From Orientallactaga sibirica (taxonomy: Eukaryota; Chordata; Mammalia; Rodentia; Dipodidae), in the NCBI GenBank assembly GCA_036365145.1, contig JAEOAD010000052.1, positions 12,151,501 through 12,215,500 of the forward strand: a stretch of DNA of 64,000 nucleotides, read 5' to 3'. Shown piece by piece: positions 33,641 through 45,215 of this stretch. The notes under the pieces are model-generated. The model was not told the DNA's origin, ran no database searches, and was given only the letters and a program-made list of their open reading frames with translations. Position 1 is the stretch's first letter. Every line of letters begins with the position of its first letter. Position numbers and translations under genes: made by a program.

Positions 33641-34299
33641 ACGCCAATCTCCTCTCCCCAGAACTGCTGCTTACCTTCATATATTCAGGGTGACTGTACT
33701 GAACAGATATTTCCAGGACAAGGACCTGTGACGTCTATTCTCCTGAAATCCACAGTATCTCACACTTATTTGGGTGCTCAGAATTTTTAAATTTTAGGTT
33801 AAAAGCGAATTTAATATTTTTTTATGTTTGTGATGTACAAGGTATGATACATGCTACATCTAGACTCAGCATTACAGTTTCCCTTTCAGATTAAAAAAAA
33901 GCAATTAAAACAAGTGCTTATTGTTTGGGCAATATAAAGTTGGATGAGAGCTCCTGGGTACAGACATTTCAGTGGGACATGGCAGGATTTCTTTCTCACA
34001 CCACTCATTTACATTAAAGTAAAAGGTGTGCTGTCATTTGGCCACATTTCTCCCTGGAAGTCCAGGCAGATCTTCTATGACATACACATTGTGGAATGCA
34101 ACTACAGACCAGCATTGAGGAACACACAACCTACCTGATGAGGGGTGTCTGTCAGGGAGCCTAAGGCTCCAGCCCAGCCTGGGGAGAGTAAGTCAGAGGC
34201 TCTTGTGTGCAAACAGTCTACTATGGTCACACTTGTGTTTGAGATAAAACATTTCCAAAGCCAAACAGATGCATCTTAATCTAACTGTACCCATCTCCT
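33641..34299. other. Unique intronic sequence
   Basis: Nothing recognised. Confidence 0.5.
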
Positions 34300-34500
34300 T
34301 TTAATAATACTTACCAATAACTTACTGAATTTGTACAAAGGATCAATTGTTTCAGTCACTTTACATAAACAAAGTCACTTGACTTCATAACCACCCAGAC
34401 TGTTACTGCCACCTTTACTTTGCACAAGTGCGAAAGTATCAGGCTGGAAGTTGTACAGTTACTAAGTGACTGTGCTGGGAGTCCATGCTGAGCAGTCTCC
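34300..34500 (+). mobile_element. MIR SINE relic
   Basis: TTACTGAATTTGTACAAAGG…TCAGTCACTTTACATAAAC…GTTGTACAGTTACTAAGTGA follows the MIR consensus from start through core to tail. Confidence 0.7.
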
Positions 34501-35604
34501 AGGCTGGTGTTGAAGAGAAATAAGCTTCACCTGAGGGCCTAGAACTCACTTCCCGAGTTTTTCCTAGAGCCCTGACTGATGCACGGAGGCAGTTCCCTGG
34601 GTTCTTCAGCAAGATAAAGTTTCAGGAAACTAGGCCCTTGACGTGCTTCCTATGGGAGCACTGTTGATTGTTCTCGCTCATCAACTGTTGCCTCACACAG
34701 ACTTCTAAGTGAGGCAGTCCTTCCTTGCCCAGAAGAGGCGGGAAGTTCTCTACCCTGCACCCAGCCTGTGCCGCGCGGCGCTGAGGGCAGTGCTGCTGCT
34801 TCTGACTCGGAAGACCCTCTTCCTTCCTACAAAGTCTGGAAAGGGAAACAAGATCCATCTGAATAGTTTTCATCTTACTCAGATCTTGGGAACTGTATTC
34901 TCTGCAAAGGAGGGAGAAAAGCTCCACTGCTAGAAGCACCTCTAAACCACATCAGATCTGCATCAGATCAAGATTCCAAAGTGGCAGAGAGGCCTGGGGC
35001 TATCATCATGTGTTGTTAGTTGCCACCTAGGGTGAGGACATTTGATGGTAGAGTAACAGATTAAGAGAAAATAATGTGATGGTTTATCACATGTGTAGAG
35101 GCAATACTTTTAAACAGTACAGCAGGATCTAAAGAATCTTGTTGGGATCAGAGTGAAACTGCCTTTAAGGAGCACAGGTTGTTAATTCCTTAAGAAAAAC
35201 TCCAGAGCAATGACCACGCTATTGAGGGATGTGGCTGGGGAGTGAGCAACCTCTCATCCAAATCAATCATTACTCAGCATGGAGCAGCATCACCTTCCTG
35301 CCACGCCACGCCACGCCACGCCACGCCACGAAGGGTAATAAGCTCCCGCTCCTTCAGCAGCAGCCGATGAGGACTGCAAACACATGGCCAAGTATTACTG
35401 TTGAAGATCTTTTAAACTTACAAAGTACTCTGGTACATATTTGTTAACATTTATAATGATTTCTGTGTTCCACAACCCCTGGGCCTAACTGGGACATAAT
35501 TAATGTGATTTTTTTGTAATAACTACTCCAATATAGTCACAGTTCTAAAGTAAGCAAAAGAAGGGTTTCTCCTGAGTTGACACTGAAGCTACAATTGGAT
35601 TTTA
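34501..35604. other. Unique intronic sequence
   Basis: A small GC-rich patch lies at 34765-34790 (TGTGCCGCGCGGCGCTGAGG). Overlapping plus and minus frames of 74-105 codons at 34622-34939 have no recognisable product. Confidence 0.5.
35301..35330. repeat. (CCACG)6 pentanucleotide repeat
   Basis: Six perfect CCACG units, six CpGs in 30 bp, in a CpG-poor region. Confidence 0.98.
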
Positions 35605-35765
35605 TTTGTGTTTTTCTTGTCTTTTGGTTGTTTTTGAGACAAGGCCTCACTTTATAGATCAAACTGGCCTTGGACTTACTGTACAGCGTAGATGGGCCTC
35701 AAATTCATGATCCTCTACCTCTGCCTCCCCGAGCATGGATAACAGGCATGCATCACTCCCAGCCT
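35605..35765 (-). mobile_element. Old B1 SINE
   Basis: GAGACAAGGCCTCACTTTATAG…CCTCTACCTCTGCCTCCCCG, diverged reverse copy. Confidence 0.8.
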
Positions 35766-35799
35766 GACGATTTTAAAAGCTTCATCAAGAAATGATTCG

Positions 35800-36016
35800 A
35801 GGGGCTGGAGAGATGGCTTAGCAGTTAAACGCTTGCCTGTGAAGCCTAAGGACCCCGGTACAAGGCTTGATTCCCCAGGACCCACATAAGCCGGATGCAC
35901 AAAGAGGTGCATATATTCATTTGCAATGGCTGGAAGCCCTGGTGCGCCCATTCTCTGTCTGCCGCTTTCTCTCTCTGTCACTCTCAAATAAATAAATAAA
36001 CAAAATTTTTTAAAAA
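35800..36016 (+). mobile_element. tRNA-derived SINE
   Basis: AAGAAATGATTCGA flanks both ends; complete. Confidence 0.93.
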
Positions 36017-36243
36017 GAAATGATTCGAATACCAATAAGTACACTCCTAGTGTATTTTCAGTATATCTGTAGCACAACCATCTCAATTAATTAAGAACAC
36101 GTGGCAGACAACTCACACTCCCAGCATGAGGAGCACTTATGACCCCTTCTACTAAGGAGCTCTTGCTCTAGAGAGTCACATGGTTCCTACACACCAAGTT
36201 TAGGTCTTAGCCCAAAAGTCACTTTCTCAAAAAGGTCTTCCCT

Positions 36244-36468
36244 GGGCTGGAAGGATGGCTTAGCAGTTAAGGTGTTTGCCTGCAAAGCCAAATGACCCAG
36301 GCTCAATTCCCCAGGACCCACATAAGCCAGATGCACAAGGTGGCACATGTGTCTGGAGTTCATTCACAGTGGCTGGAGGCTCTGGCGCATCCATTCCCTT
36401 CCTCTCTCTCTCTCTCTCTCTGCCTCTATCAAATAAATAAATAAATAAAAACATTAAAAATTTTTAAA
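36244..36468 (+). mobile_element. tRNA-derived SINE
   Basis: AAAAGGTCTTCCCTG flanks both ends without change, so the insertion is young. It carries an exact GCACAAGGTGGCAC at 36333-36346. Confidence 0.94.
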
Positions 36469-36761
36469 AGGTCTTCCCTGACACCGCATACACACAACAC
36501 TTCACACACTGTCCATATTCGTCACACTCCATATTCCAAGTGCTTTATTTTCTCTAAACTGCAAGAGGTAGACTGATGTATGTTTATGTTCTGATATACT
36601 CCCCCCACACACACACTTAAAATAAGACACTGGTTAAAGCTTAATGCTTACTGCAGGGAGAGAGGGAGAGGAGACATAAGGAAGTGGCTTCACTACCACA
36701 AATGTCACTTTCATATATTTACTCTAGGTCACTAAATTATATTTTCTTTTTTTATACTTTA

Positions 36762-36801
36762 AAATTTTTTTATTTTATTTATCCATTTTGAGAGAGAAAG
36801 T

Positions 36802-36832
<31 letters not shown>

Positions 36833-36979
36833 TGCACCAGAGCATCCAGCCACTGCAAACAAACTCCAGATGCATGTGCCCCCTTGTGCATCTGGCTTAT
36901 GTGGGTACTAGGAAATTAAATCTGGGTCCTTAGGCTTCACAGGCAAGTGCCTTAACTGCTAAGCCATCTCTCCAGCCCT
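36762..36979 (-). mobile_element. tRNA-derived SINE
   Basis: Flanked by AATTATATTTTCT and ACTTATATTTTCT; has a (GA)n tract at 36799-36827. Confidence 0.92.
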
Positions 36980-37489
36980 AACTTATATTTTCTATAATGT
37001 TTTTCTTCTAGGAAGAAAGTCTAGCCAGAACAAAACTAAGAGATGCAAGCAGCCACAACTGAACCGCCGCGCTCCAGTCTCCATGCTTCAGACTTATCCC
37101 CAACTTTTTGTTCCTAGTGATCTTTGAAGAGTACGTGAGCTGTGCCCCATGGGAGTACAAAACAGTCCCTTCAAAGGCTTACTGTCTATGTGAGCAAAAC
37201 AAATTACATACATGTTGGCCTTTTGTTATTGTTTTTAATTTTATAATGGGAACAACAAATACCTAGCTAACAATTTTGGGAGAAAAATACAACTTAAGGG
37301 AAGTAGAATAGTCAGGAGGAGCTATCCTCCGTAAGAAGTCGCGTTATCAACACAGGTGAACATGAGAGGGCATGGAAGCTGTTTCACAGTAGTTAGACAG
37401 GGATACGGGCTTACGTAGATGCCACCTTGTTCAACCAAGCAGCAAACCCAGTCTCATTCAAGAGGGCTGCGAGCAACATTCTCAGCAGC
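36980..37489. other. Unique intronic sequence
   Basis: No exon or repeat recognised. Confidence 0.5.
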
Positions 37490-38230
37490 AGCTTCTGCCT
37501 GCTTCAAGTTTCGTACTCGTGGGTGGGCTGGGCCCTCCTGAGTCAGTAGTGTCTTGAGTCCACCAAGCAACCAGGTCTCTCTCTTACACACCTGAGTCTG
37601 ATGATGAGGCTCAGCCTACGCGGATGATTGACCCACATAAAGGAGCCGAACCACATGTGTAAATCTCTCTTCTTTCTCCAGGCCCGATGCACCTGGTCCT
37701 TGCTTTGGTAAGCCCAGCCTGGCAGGGAAGGGAGGATTTCTCTGTGCCTGTGCCTTTTCCTGTTTGCTTTCTACATGTGATTTGTCTGTGGACGCTTTCC
37801 TGTTTCGTTACAGGTGTGATCTCTAAGCTCTGAGTCCTCTACTAACTCCGAAACCTCTCTGACCCCTGCGTGCGTGCGGGGCTCTTTGGAATGGGCTCTC
37901 CTGCTTTGCTCCCCATGTGTGGGCGCCCTTCTCCACACGCTTCTTCCTCAGTGAGGGAGACTTTTCTCCAGTGTCCCTTCCCATTCCCAGGCTGGAAAGG
38001 GGAGAATTTCCTTTGGCTTGGACTTCCCTATTCGCCTTCCCTTTGGATCCTAACTCTCCCTAAAATAAACTTTATAATTCCTAATTTACCCTTCTCTGGG
38101 TCCATATTTTCAATCCTTTGCTAATTTGGACAATGACCCGAAAGTTGGGAACCACGGGCCTGGGATCTCCTGCATTTTTATGCATTTTAATTCCTCCCCG
38201 GACCCAAAATCCTGCATCATAACCAAGGGA
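37490..38230 (+). mobile_element. ERV-type solo LTR, long copy
   Basis: It has CT-rich U3-like sequence, then CCTAACTCTCCCTAAAATAA (polyadenylation signal), then ACGGGCCTGGGATCTCC and ATTCCTCCCCGGACCC. Its last 350 bp are clearly related to 52215-52575. The pattern fits a solo LTR; the family is unknown, and no internal viral genes are present. Confidence 0.5.
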
Positions 38231-38963
38231 ACAAGGACCAAGTGCAAAATAGCTAGAACAAGCATTTACTCCTGGCATATGCAAGCTTTACAAGCTGACG
38301 GGGACACCGGCATTCCTGAAGCCACTCTCTTCCTCAGAGTAACTCAAGAACCTAAGCTTGCATTGGTCTGTGTGCTCTAGTTCACATCCATCCACCAAGA
38401 AAGTAAAGAATGTGAAGGAACACAACTTACCACGTCCGCTCACATGCCACTGGTTAGAATTCAGTGACTTAGGAAACAAAAGCCACTCCACACTCAGGAA
38501 GAAAAGAACAAATTCTTGGTGGATAGCTGGACGTGTTGGCCCCAAAGAGGATTCAACATGAATCAGGAAGGAGGAGTGAAAAGTAACTGAGAAGCAGGGA
38601 ATCACATGACTAGAAACAAGCCCCATCCCCCACCCCCTAGAAGGATGCTGGGCCGGACAGAAATGGCACAATCTGCACAGCAGCCACAGTAAGGCTGGTG
38701 AGCTCACTGCTCATCGGAAGACATCAGCTAGCACGTGCCAACAATTCTACCAAGTCTACAGTTGAAACAAGGTCTTAGGGGTTCAAGAAAGTCCTTGAAC
38801 ACGAAACCCTGGATTCGCATTTGCATTTAACCAAAGAATTGGGGCAACCAAACTGAAAAGAATAATTATTAAATAATTATATTTATTGAGGGAAGTACAG
38901 AACAAAAGGAAAATGAATACACCAACGTAGGATGGGCCTGAAAGAAACATAAAAAGAGTGGGC
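38231..38963. other. Unique intronic sequence
   Basis: A 139-codon minus frame at 38288-38707 has no recognisable domains and overlaps a plus frame. No gene claimed. Confidence 0.5.
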
Positions 38964-39180
38964 GGGGGCTGGAGAGCTGGCTTAGTAGTTAAGGCACTTG
39001 CCTGAGAAGCCTAAGGACCCAGGTTCCATTCCCCAGGTCCCACATAAGCCAGATGCACAAGGTGGCATATGCATCTGAAGTTCGTTTGCAGTGGCTAGAT
39101 GCCCTGGTGCACCCATTCTATCTGCCTCTCCCTCTTTCTCTTCTCCATTTCAAATAAATAAATAAATATTTTTAGAGAGA
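38964..39180 (+). mobile_element. tRNA-derived SINE
   Basis: GGGGGCTGGAGAGCTGGCTTAG…GCACAAGGTGGCAT…AAATAAATAAATAAAT tail followed by (GA)n. Confidence 0.9.
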
Positions 39181-40402
39181 GAGAGAGAGGAAAGAAAAGC
39201 AAGTTCAAAGAGTTGCTGCCATGTGGAAGGCAGGTGAGGGTAACGAGCCCATGTGGAAGCAGACGTCAGGGGGTTCTCCCCCTGGAGCCCAGCAAACGAT
39301 GCAAATTCCAATTTACTAATACCTAGTGTACTGCTTCAGTAAGTTACTAACGGTCATGTAAATGTTAGCCATGCAACTTTCCAGTCAGTTAAGAAGTATT
39401 CGGTGGTGGGAGGACCAAACCGACTGAAGCCAACCACACATGAAAACATCTGCTGATAATTTCTACAGTCACTGGCTTCCAACAGCAGTGTATATCCCTC
39501 ATCATGCCAAAGCGTTGATGCACTCATTGGTGCAAGATTACACTGAGCTAATTATCAAAATCATAAACCAGTGATACCAGATATCAGTCATTTAATGTTT
39601 GGATAATTTAATTAAGCTCAAAAAATTCTCCATTTAAGTGAGAGTTACTGTTTCTAAAATTTTAACATGTACATTCCATTGCTATAATAAAAGATCTGAA
39701 AAGTTATTTTTACAAAGAATTTCAGGTCACTTAAAACTTAATTTATCACACATTTGGAAAAATTATATTGTACTTGATAAATAGTTCAATTTAATTATTT
39801 AAAAATAAAATTACTTTTTAAAAAGGAATGTATGGCAAATGTGTTACAAATGCTATACTCTCATAAACCACACATAGTTATATACTCTAATCACACGGGA
39901 TTCAGTTGTATTAAAATTTAATGGCTAAGATTTATACAATGGACAGACAAACATTAACTTTTCCCTGAGCTCTGGACAAATGAGCTAGAACTACATTGGG
40001 TATTTAATTCTGGGCAACACAGTTCTCACAATAACAATATTCTTCTAGTGCTACTGTTTTAAAATTACAATAAGATAATATTAGTTAATACCAAAACAGT
40101 TATGTGACTTTTACTGAGCTAAATGTAAAAACACTAAAATTTCAAATAAACCAGGGAAACAGAAGTACAGTGTGTAAAAGGACAATTTCCACCCAATGAG
40201 ACATGTATCCTTTGTGATGACTGATCTGGGATCTGGACTCCATGTCTACCCCAATAATGCTGTCTGTACTTAACAACACTTGGGATCCCTTTTTGGGAAA
40301 TCCCTGTAGAATCTTTCCCTTGGTCATGATTACTTTTAATAAATGCTAACAAATCTCTAACCTTAGAAAGTGCATTTTAATTTCTGTGGCACTTAAAAAG
40401 TC
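39181..40402. other. Unique AT-rich intronic sequence
   Basis: 1.2 kb without recognised repeats, one of the longer repeat-free stretches here; no exon seen. Confidence 0.5.
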
Positions 40403-40611
40403 ACATGAAGCATGTGACTCACAGGCTAAGGCATTTGCCTGCAAAGCCTAACAACCCAAATTTGATTCCTCAGGACCCACATAAAGCCAGATGCACAGCG
40501 GCACGTACATCCCGAGTTTACTGGCAGGTGCTGGAGGCCCTGGCATGTGCATTCTCTCTGTCTCTCTTCTCTTCTATCTGTGCTTGCAGCTCAATAACTA
40601 AGAATTTTTAA
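40403..40611 (+). mobile_element. tRNA-derived SINE, head worn
   Basis: GACTCACAGGCTAAGGCATTTGCCTGCAAAGCC…AAAGCCAGATGCACAGCGGC; the A-tail is degraded. Confidence 0.85.
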
Positions 40612-40749
40612 AAGCACACACTCACCAGATTCAGCAGTGTGCACTAGGTGAATAGGAGATGTGCAAAAGGCCCCTAAGAAGCAACCCTGGAAGGGTCTCT
40701 CGTGTGGATAGTAACATGTGACTCTAGACTACAACTAAGTACCCAGTGT

Positions 40750-40880
40750 GACAGTCTCTCAGCTCACCAATGAGTAACCAAAGCTCATAGGAAGTGAAGG
40801 AAATTGCTCCAAATTACTGCACTATTTAATGCTGCCTCCTAATTCCTAGTTCAATGTTCTTTGCTATACGTTATACTACT
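40750..40880 (+). mobile_element. Possible MIR relic
   Basis: AGTAACCAAAGCTCATAGGAAGTGAAGG…ATTGCTCCAAATTAC resembles the MIR tail side. Weak. Confidence 0.35.
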
Positions 40881-40925
40881 TAGGAACTTTAAGGCTCAAG
40901 AAGAAGTAGAATTGCCTTTTAAATC

Positions 40926-41012
40926 CGTTAAGGGGTGCTGGGACATAGCTTGGTTGGTAGAGTGCCTGCTTAGCAAGAAGGAAACTAGGTTTGATACCCA
41001 GCACCATAAATA
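40926..41012 (+). mobile_element. ID-type SINE
   Basis: GGGGTGCTGGGACATAGCTTGGTTGGTAGAGTGCCTGCTTAG, then GGTTTGATACCCAGCACC, a clear tRNA-like A and B box pair, and an ATAAATAAATG tail that runs into the GAAA array. Confidence 0.85.
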
Positions 41013-41024
41013 AATGAATGAACA

Positions 41025-41025
<1 letters not shown>

Positions 41026-41094
<69 letters not shown>
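41026..41094. repeat. (GAAA)17 microsatellite
   Basis: About 69 bp of pure GAAA, probably grown from the ID element's A-rich tail. Confidence 0.97.
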
Positions 41095-41095
<1 letters not shown>

Positions 41096-41449
41096 GCTAA
41101 TCCATTAAGAGTTCAGTATTAAAACTAGAGAAACTGGGAATCTCCAAGATTCTCTAAGAACATCATTTGATTTAAACACATCCTTCACACACACACATGC
41201 ACACTCGGTGATGCCAAGCAAGCTGCTGTGAGGAGAAGGGTGGGATAAATGGCTGAAAAATCAAACAAAAAGATGAGTGATCGCAGTTCAGGTACAAAAT
41301 GGTAGGCCTCAAACTTAGTGTAATTTGCAAAGCCAAACTTCTGACAACTCAACCAAAATGTATGCATATCCCCCCACCTGAGCCAGACATTTTTAAAGAG
41401 TTAAAGGTTAACTGCTAATTTGGTTGACTGTCCCCAGAGCAGCAGTATT

Positions 41450-41745
41450 CAGTGGTAGTGTGGACCATAAGAGGTGAGACTAACTGGGAAGTTCTCAAGT
41501 CACTGGGGTGTACTACAGAAGAGGGTTAGGGGAGCCCAGACTCGTAGGCTTAGTCTCGCTGTGCTGGTGGTTCAAGGTCTGAGGCAGAAGCAGTGTGCTT
41601 CACCATAACAGGCCACTATGGCCAAAGGCCCAAATGAGGTTATCCAGCCTGCAACTGATACTTCAGAACTGTGAGCCACAACAAACTTCTCTACTTCATA
41701 CACAGGCCGTCACAGGCACTCACGGTGACAGGAAGCTGACTGACA
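41450..41745 (+). mobile_element. Possible MaLR-type LTR
   Basis: CTTCAGAACTGTGAGCCACAAC…GTGACAGGAAGCTGACTGACA resembles the 3' part of MaLR LTRs. The start is not clear. Confidence 0.35.
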
Positions 41746-42085
41746 GAATCAGTCCCCTTCACCGTCTGACAGCATTTACTAAGCACTGATTTACTCTGCC
41801 AGACACTCTCGCTGTAAAAGTAAAGAAAACAAGGTTATAGTTTCCAAAGAAGGCTAGGAAATATCACCTTTCTCACATGCTCCTCTTATAAACTTCATTT
41901 TAGAATAATTTAAATTTCCAGAAAAACTGTGGGCATTACGGAATTCCCATGTACCACATACCAACTTTCTCCTATTATTAACATTGTAGCATTACTTACA
42001 TTTTTGTCACAATTATTATGAACCACTATTATTACCTTTTTATCAATTAAAATCCAGATTTGATTTATACTTCCTTAGTGTGGCC
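41746..42085. other. Unique AT-rich intronic sequence
   Basis: Nothing recognised. Confidence 0.5.
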
Positions 42086-42090
42086 CAATG

Positions 42091-42257
42091 TTGTTTTTCT
42101 TTCTTTTTCTTTTTGGTTTTTCGAGGTAGTCTCACTCTAGCCCAGGCTGACCTGGAATTCACTATGTAGTCTCAGGGTGGCCTTGAACTCATGGCGATCC
42201 TCCTACCTCTGCCTCCCAAGTGCTGGGATTAAAGACATGCGCCACCACACCTGGCTC
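42091..42257 (-). mobile_element. B1 SINE
   Basis: CCAATGTTGTTTTTCT on the left and CCAACGTTGTTTTTCT on the right; complete reverse copy. Confidence 0.93.
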
Positions 42258-42282
42258 CCAACGTTGTTTTTCTATGCTAGGA

Positions 42283-42367
42283 ACTAGTGGGACATCACAC
42301 TACACCCAGCCCACTGGGACTTCATGCTACACTGGGACCACTGGGACGTCATACTACATTGGGCCAC
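42283..42367. repeat. Short tandem repeat, about 28-bp unit, 3 copies
   Basis: Units around CCACTGGGACTTCATGCTAC and CCACTGGGACGTCATACTAC, with a first diverged copy (AGTGGGACATCACACTAC). Confidence 0.85.
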
Positions 42368-42495
42368 CGTGCTGCCTTTTAAGCTTTTCTTAGCTGTGAC
42401 AATTTTTTAGCCTTCTCTCGTTTCTAATGACCTTGGAAACCCAAAATCTGGGGCATGATCCTAATGTCATACTTTAGGAAGGGACATTTTGGTTT

Positions 42496-42684
42496 TGTAT
42501 TTATTTATTTGAGGAAAAAGAAAGGCAGATAGGAAAAAAATGGGCATGCCAGGGCCTCTAGCCATTGCAAACAAATCCAGACACATGTGCCACCTTCTGA
42601 CCTACATGGGTACTGGGGAATCGAATCTGGGTCCTTAGACTTTGCAGGCAACTGCCTTAACTGCTAAGCCATCTCTCCAGCCCC
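42496..42684 (-). mobile_element. tRNA-derived SINE, first of a reverse pair
   Basis: TGGGCATGCCAGGGCCTCTAGCC…CTAAGCCATCTCTCCAGCCCC followed by AATTTATG. Confidence 0.9.
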
Positions 42685-42716
42685 AATTTATGGGTTTTTT
42701 TTTAAATATCAGTATT

Positions 42717-42949
42717 TTTAAATATTTTATTTTTATTTATTTATTTTGAGAGAGAGAGAGAGGGAAATACAGAAATAGGCAGGTAGAGAGAAAGAGAATG
42801 GGCACACCAGGGCCTCCAGCCACTGCAAACAAACTCCAGATGCATGTGCCCCCTTGTGCATCTGGCTTACGTGGGTCCTGGAAAGTTGAACCGGGGTCCT
42901 TTGGCTTTGCAGGCAAATGCCTTAACTACTAAGCCATCCCTCCAGCCCC
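42717..42949 (-). mobile_element. tRNA-derived SINE, second of a reverse pair
   Basis: Complete reverse copy ending CCATCCCTCCAGCCC and followed by CAATTTATG. The same string follows the neighbouring SINE, so it is the target duplication. Confidence 0.92.
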
Positions 42950-43703
42950 CAATTTATGTTTTAAGCAAAGTCCAAAATACTTTTCTGTAACCCGAATGCA
43001 CTTGAACCAGCAGATATACCACACGTGGTATGCGAACTCTGTGAGAACGCTATTCCTCCAGCACCTGTCTTACTGTATAGTATATTCCAAGGAATATGGG
43101 GATGAGCTGCAATTGTGTACAAGATCATTTGACTCTTAAAACATAATGTGCCTTCTACATATAAGTAAAGATAGGGCAGGCTAGGAGTTAACTTATTTTA
43201 AAATAGACATACATCCTTCTTATACTGTTAAGGGAAAACAAGGTTTTTAAAAAGTATTTAAATAATACCTGTTTGCTTTCATTTAATAACAGGAATACTT
43301 TAAAATGTTATTAGACTTATTATATACATTATTTAGGATTAAGCTGCAGCCAGTGCTAATTATAACAGGCTTAAGGGGAAAAACTCTAACCTCCACTGAT
43401 TAAAATTCTATTTATACAGAAAAAAATCTAAACCACAGAAAAAGTGCTGAGTTGAGAACAGGAGTATGCACATAACTGCCAAATGCAACCCTGTTTAGAT
43501 GTCAGTCCTACAAAACCCTGCAATTACAAACAACCAAAATGAATCTAAGTGCTTCAATATAAAACAGTCTTTGCCAAATTTTCAAGGCTTATAATTACTT
43601 TCCTGAAAAGGTAAATACTCCAAGTTTTAATTTGTTAAAATATTAACTCTAAGTTAGCAAAGACTGAACATTCAATTTTACTCTTACATGGAAACCACCC
43701 TAT
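42950..43703. other. Unique AT-rich intronic sequence
   Basis: No repeat or exon recognised. Confidence 0.5.
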
Positions 43704-43715
43704 GAAATTCATTAT

Positions 43716-43720
<5 letters not shown>

Positions 43721-43749
<29 letters not shown>

Positions 43750-43893
43750 ATTTTTCGAGGTAGGGTCTCACTCTGGTCCAGGCTGACCTGGAATTAACTA
43801 TGTAGTCTCAGGGTGGCCTCGAACTCTCGGTGATCCTCCTACCTCTGCCTCCCGAGTGCTGGGATTAAAGGCGTGCGCCACCACGCCCAGCTT
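43721..43893 (-). mobile_element. B1 SINE, young, perfect target duplication
   Basis: GAAATTCATTATCTCTT (17 bp) is identical at 43704-43720 and 43894-43910. The T28 tract is the uninterrupted A tail. CpGs are kept (CCCGAGTGCTGGG; GGCGTGCGCC). It is probably one of the most recent insertions in the window. Confidence 0.97.
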
Positions 43894-43910
43894 GAAATTC
43901 ATTATCTCTT

Positions 43911-44338
43911 AATCAACTACTAACCAAGGGGAAAAAATCCCTAAAGTCAAAGGTCAGTGCTAAATGCCAACAGCCCTGTACAGACGATGCAAACCCTCGG
44001 CTTAGTGGATGGATTTCTCAGAGGACTCCACAGAGTCATACAGCACATTATCTGTAAGTACCCAAAACATATGGTCACTACACACAGCCTCTGCTGCCAC
44101 TTCCTCTCCTCTTCAGTCAGCCTCTCGGGTTGCCCATCCGCTTCTCTCTCCTCACCTCACAACACCACTTGATGGAATTCTATACACGACCTCCTTGGGC
44201 CTCACTTTTGTGACACCATCTCTCCAGGTTTCCTTAAGACCTCCCAGGTTCCTCTTCTGCACCTTGGCTGGCTCTTCCTCCTCCACAAGCTCTTCAGAGG
44301 CTTCAGGCCCTTCGCTTGTTCTCTCTCCCCTTTCTCAC
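43911..44338. other. Unique intronic sequence
   Basis: CT-rich toward the TTCC array. Long Ser/Pro frames crossing into the array are artefacts. Confidence 0.5.
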
Positions 44339-44490
44339 CTCCTTCCTTCCTTCCTTCCTTCCTTCCTTCCTTCCTTCCTTCCTTCCTTCCTTCCTTCCTT
44401 TCTCCTTCCCCTTCCTTCCTTCCTCCCTTCCTTCCTTCCTTCCTTCCTTCCTTCCTTCCTTCCTTCCTTCCTTCCTTCCTTCCTTCCTTC
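44339..44490. repeat. (TTCC)n microsatellite, about 150 bp
   Basis: Two long TTCC arrays separated by an imperfect CT-rich stretch at about 44400-44425; one strand is pure pyrimidine. Gly-Arg-Lys-Glu repeat frames on the minus strand come from it. Confidence 0.97.
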
Positions 44491-44730
44491 GTGCTAACAT
44501 CACACTTGATCTCTCCTGTACTGAGCTCCAATGCAATCCCCTCCAAGCTCCAGACGGGATCTGTTTACTGGATAGCTGAATAATGTAATGAGCGTCTAGC
44601 AGTTCCCTCCAGGCTAGCACATCCAAAACAAATATCCTGCTAATTCCTGTCTTACCTGTTCTCTGCCCACAATATTCCTCATCTCAGTAAATAGTATCAG
44701 CTTCCACTCAGATACTCTCTCAAGAAACTT

Positions 44731-45215
44731 AGGGGTTGGAGGGATACAGTTCTTGCTGCACAAGTGTGAGGAACTTGAGTTTGGATCCCTAAGCCCCATT
44801 TAAAGCAAGGAAGGGCTGAAGGATGGCTCAGGGGTTAAAGGTACTTGATTACAGAACTTGATGGCTGGGGTTCAATTCGCCAGTACCCACATAAATCCGG
44901 ATTCACAAAGTGGCACGTACATCTGGAGTTTGTTTGCAGTGGCAGGAAGCCCTGGCGTACCCATATTCATTCTGTCTGCCTTTTTCTCTGTCTCTCTAAT
45001 AAATAAATAAACTATTAAAACAAACAAAAGCAGGGAAGCTGCTGTGGGCCTCAGGAACCCCAGTGCACCCACAGTTAGAAGGGAAGAGGAGACCAGAGAA
45101 TTTCCCCACGGCTCCTGAAAGGAGTGGTGATTAAGAGACCCTGCCTCAAATTCAGTGGAAGGCAAGGACCACCCAAAAGGTTGTTCTCTGACCTCCCCCC
45201 CCACCCCGTGCTCCC
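44731..45215 (+). mobile_element. B4 SINE split by a tRNA-derived SINE
   Basis: The ID-like head (44731-44810: GGGGTTGGAGGGATACAG…GAGTTTGGATCCC) and the B1-like body plus tail (45029-45215, ending GTTCTCTGACCTCCCCCCC) are parts of one B4, separated by a younger SINE with AAGCAAGGAAG/AAGCAGGGAAG at its ends. Confidence 0.75.
44813..45028 (+). mobile_element. tRNA-derived SINE inside the B4
   Basis: GGGCTGAAGGATGGCTCAGG…CAATTCGCCAGTACCC…AATAAATAAATAAAC tail. Confidence 0.88.

Noticed and set aside
34765..34790. CpG island / promoter
   Set aside because: Only about 26 bp of GC-rich sequence; far too short and surrounded by ordinary DNA.
40926..41012. tRNA gene
   Set aside because: Box A and B are present but the sequence is an ID SINE with an A-rich tail and no intact cloverleaf; the same holds for the other SINE heads.
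44009..44626. Long Ser/Pro/Phe and Gly-Arg-Lys-Glu frames
   Set aside because: All come from the TTCC tetranucleotide array, which is open in most frames.
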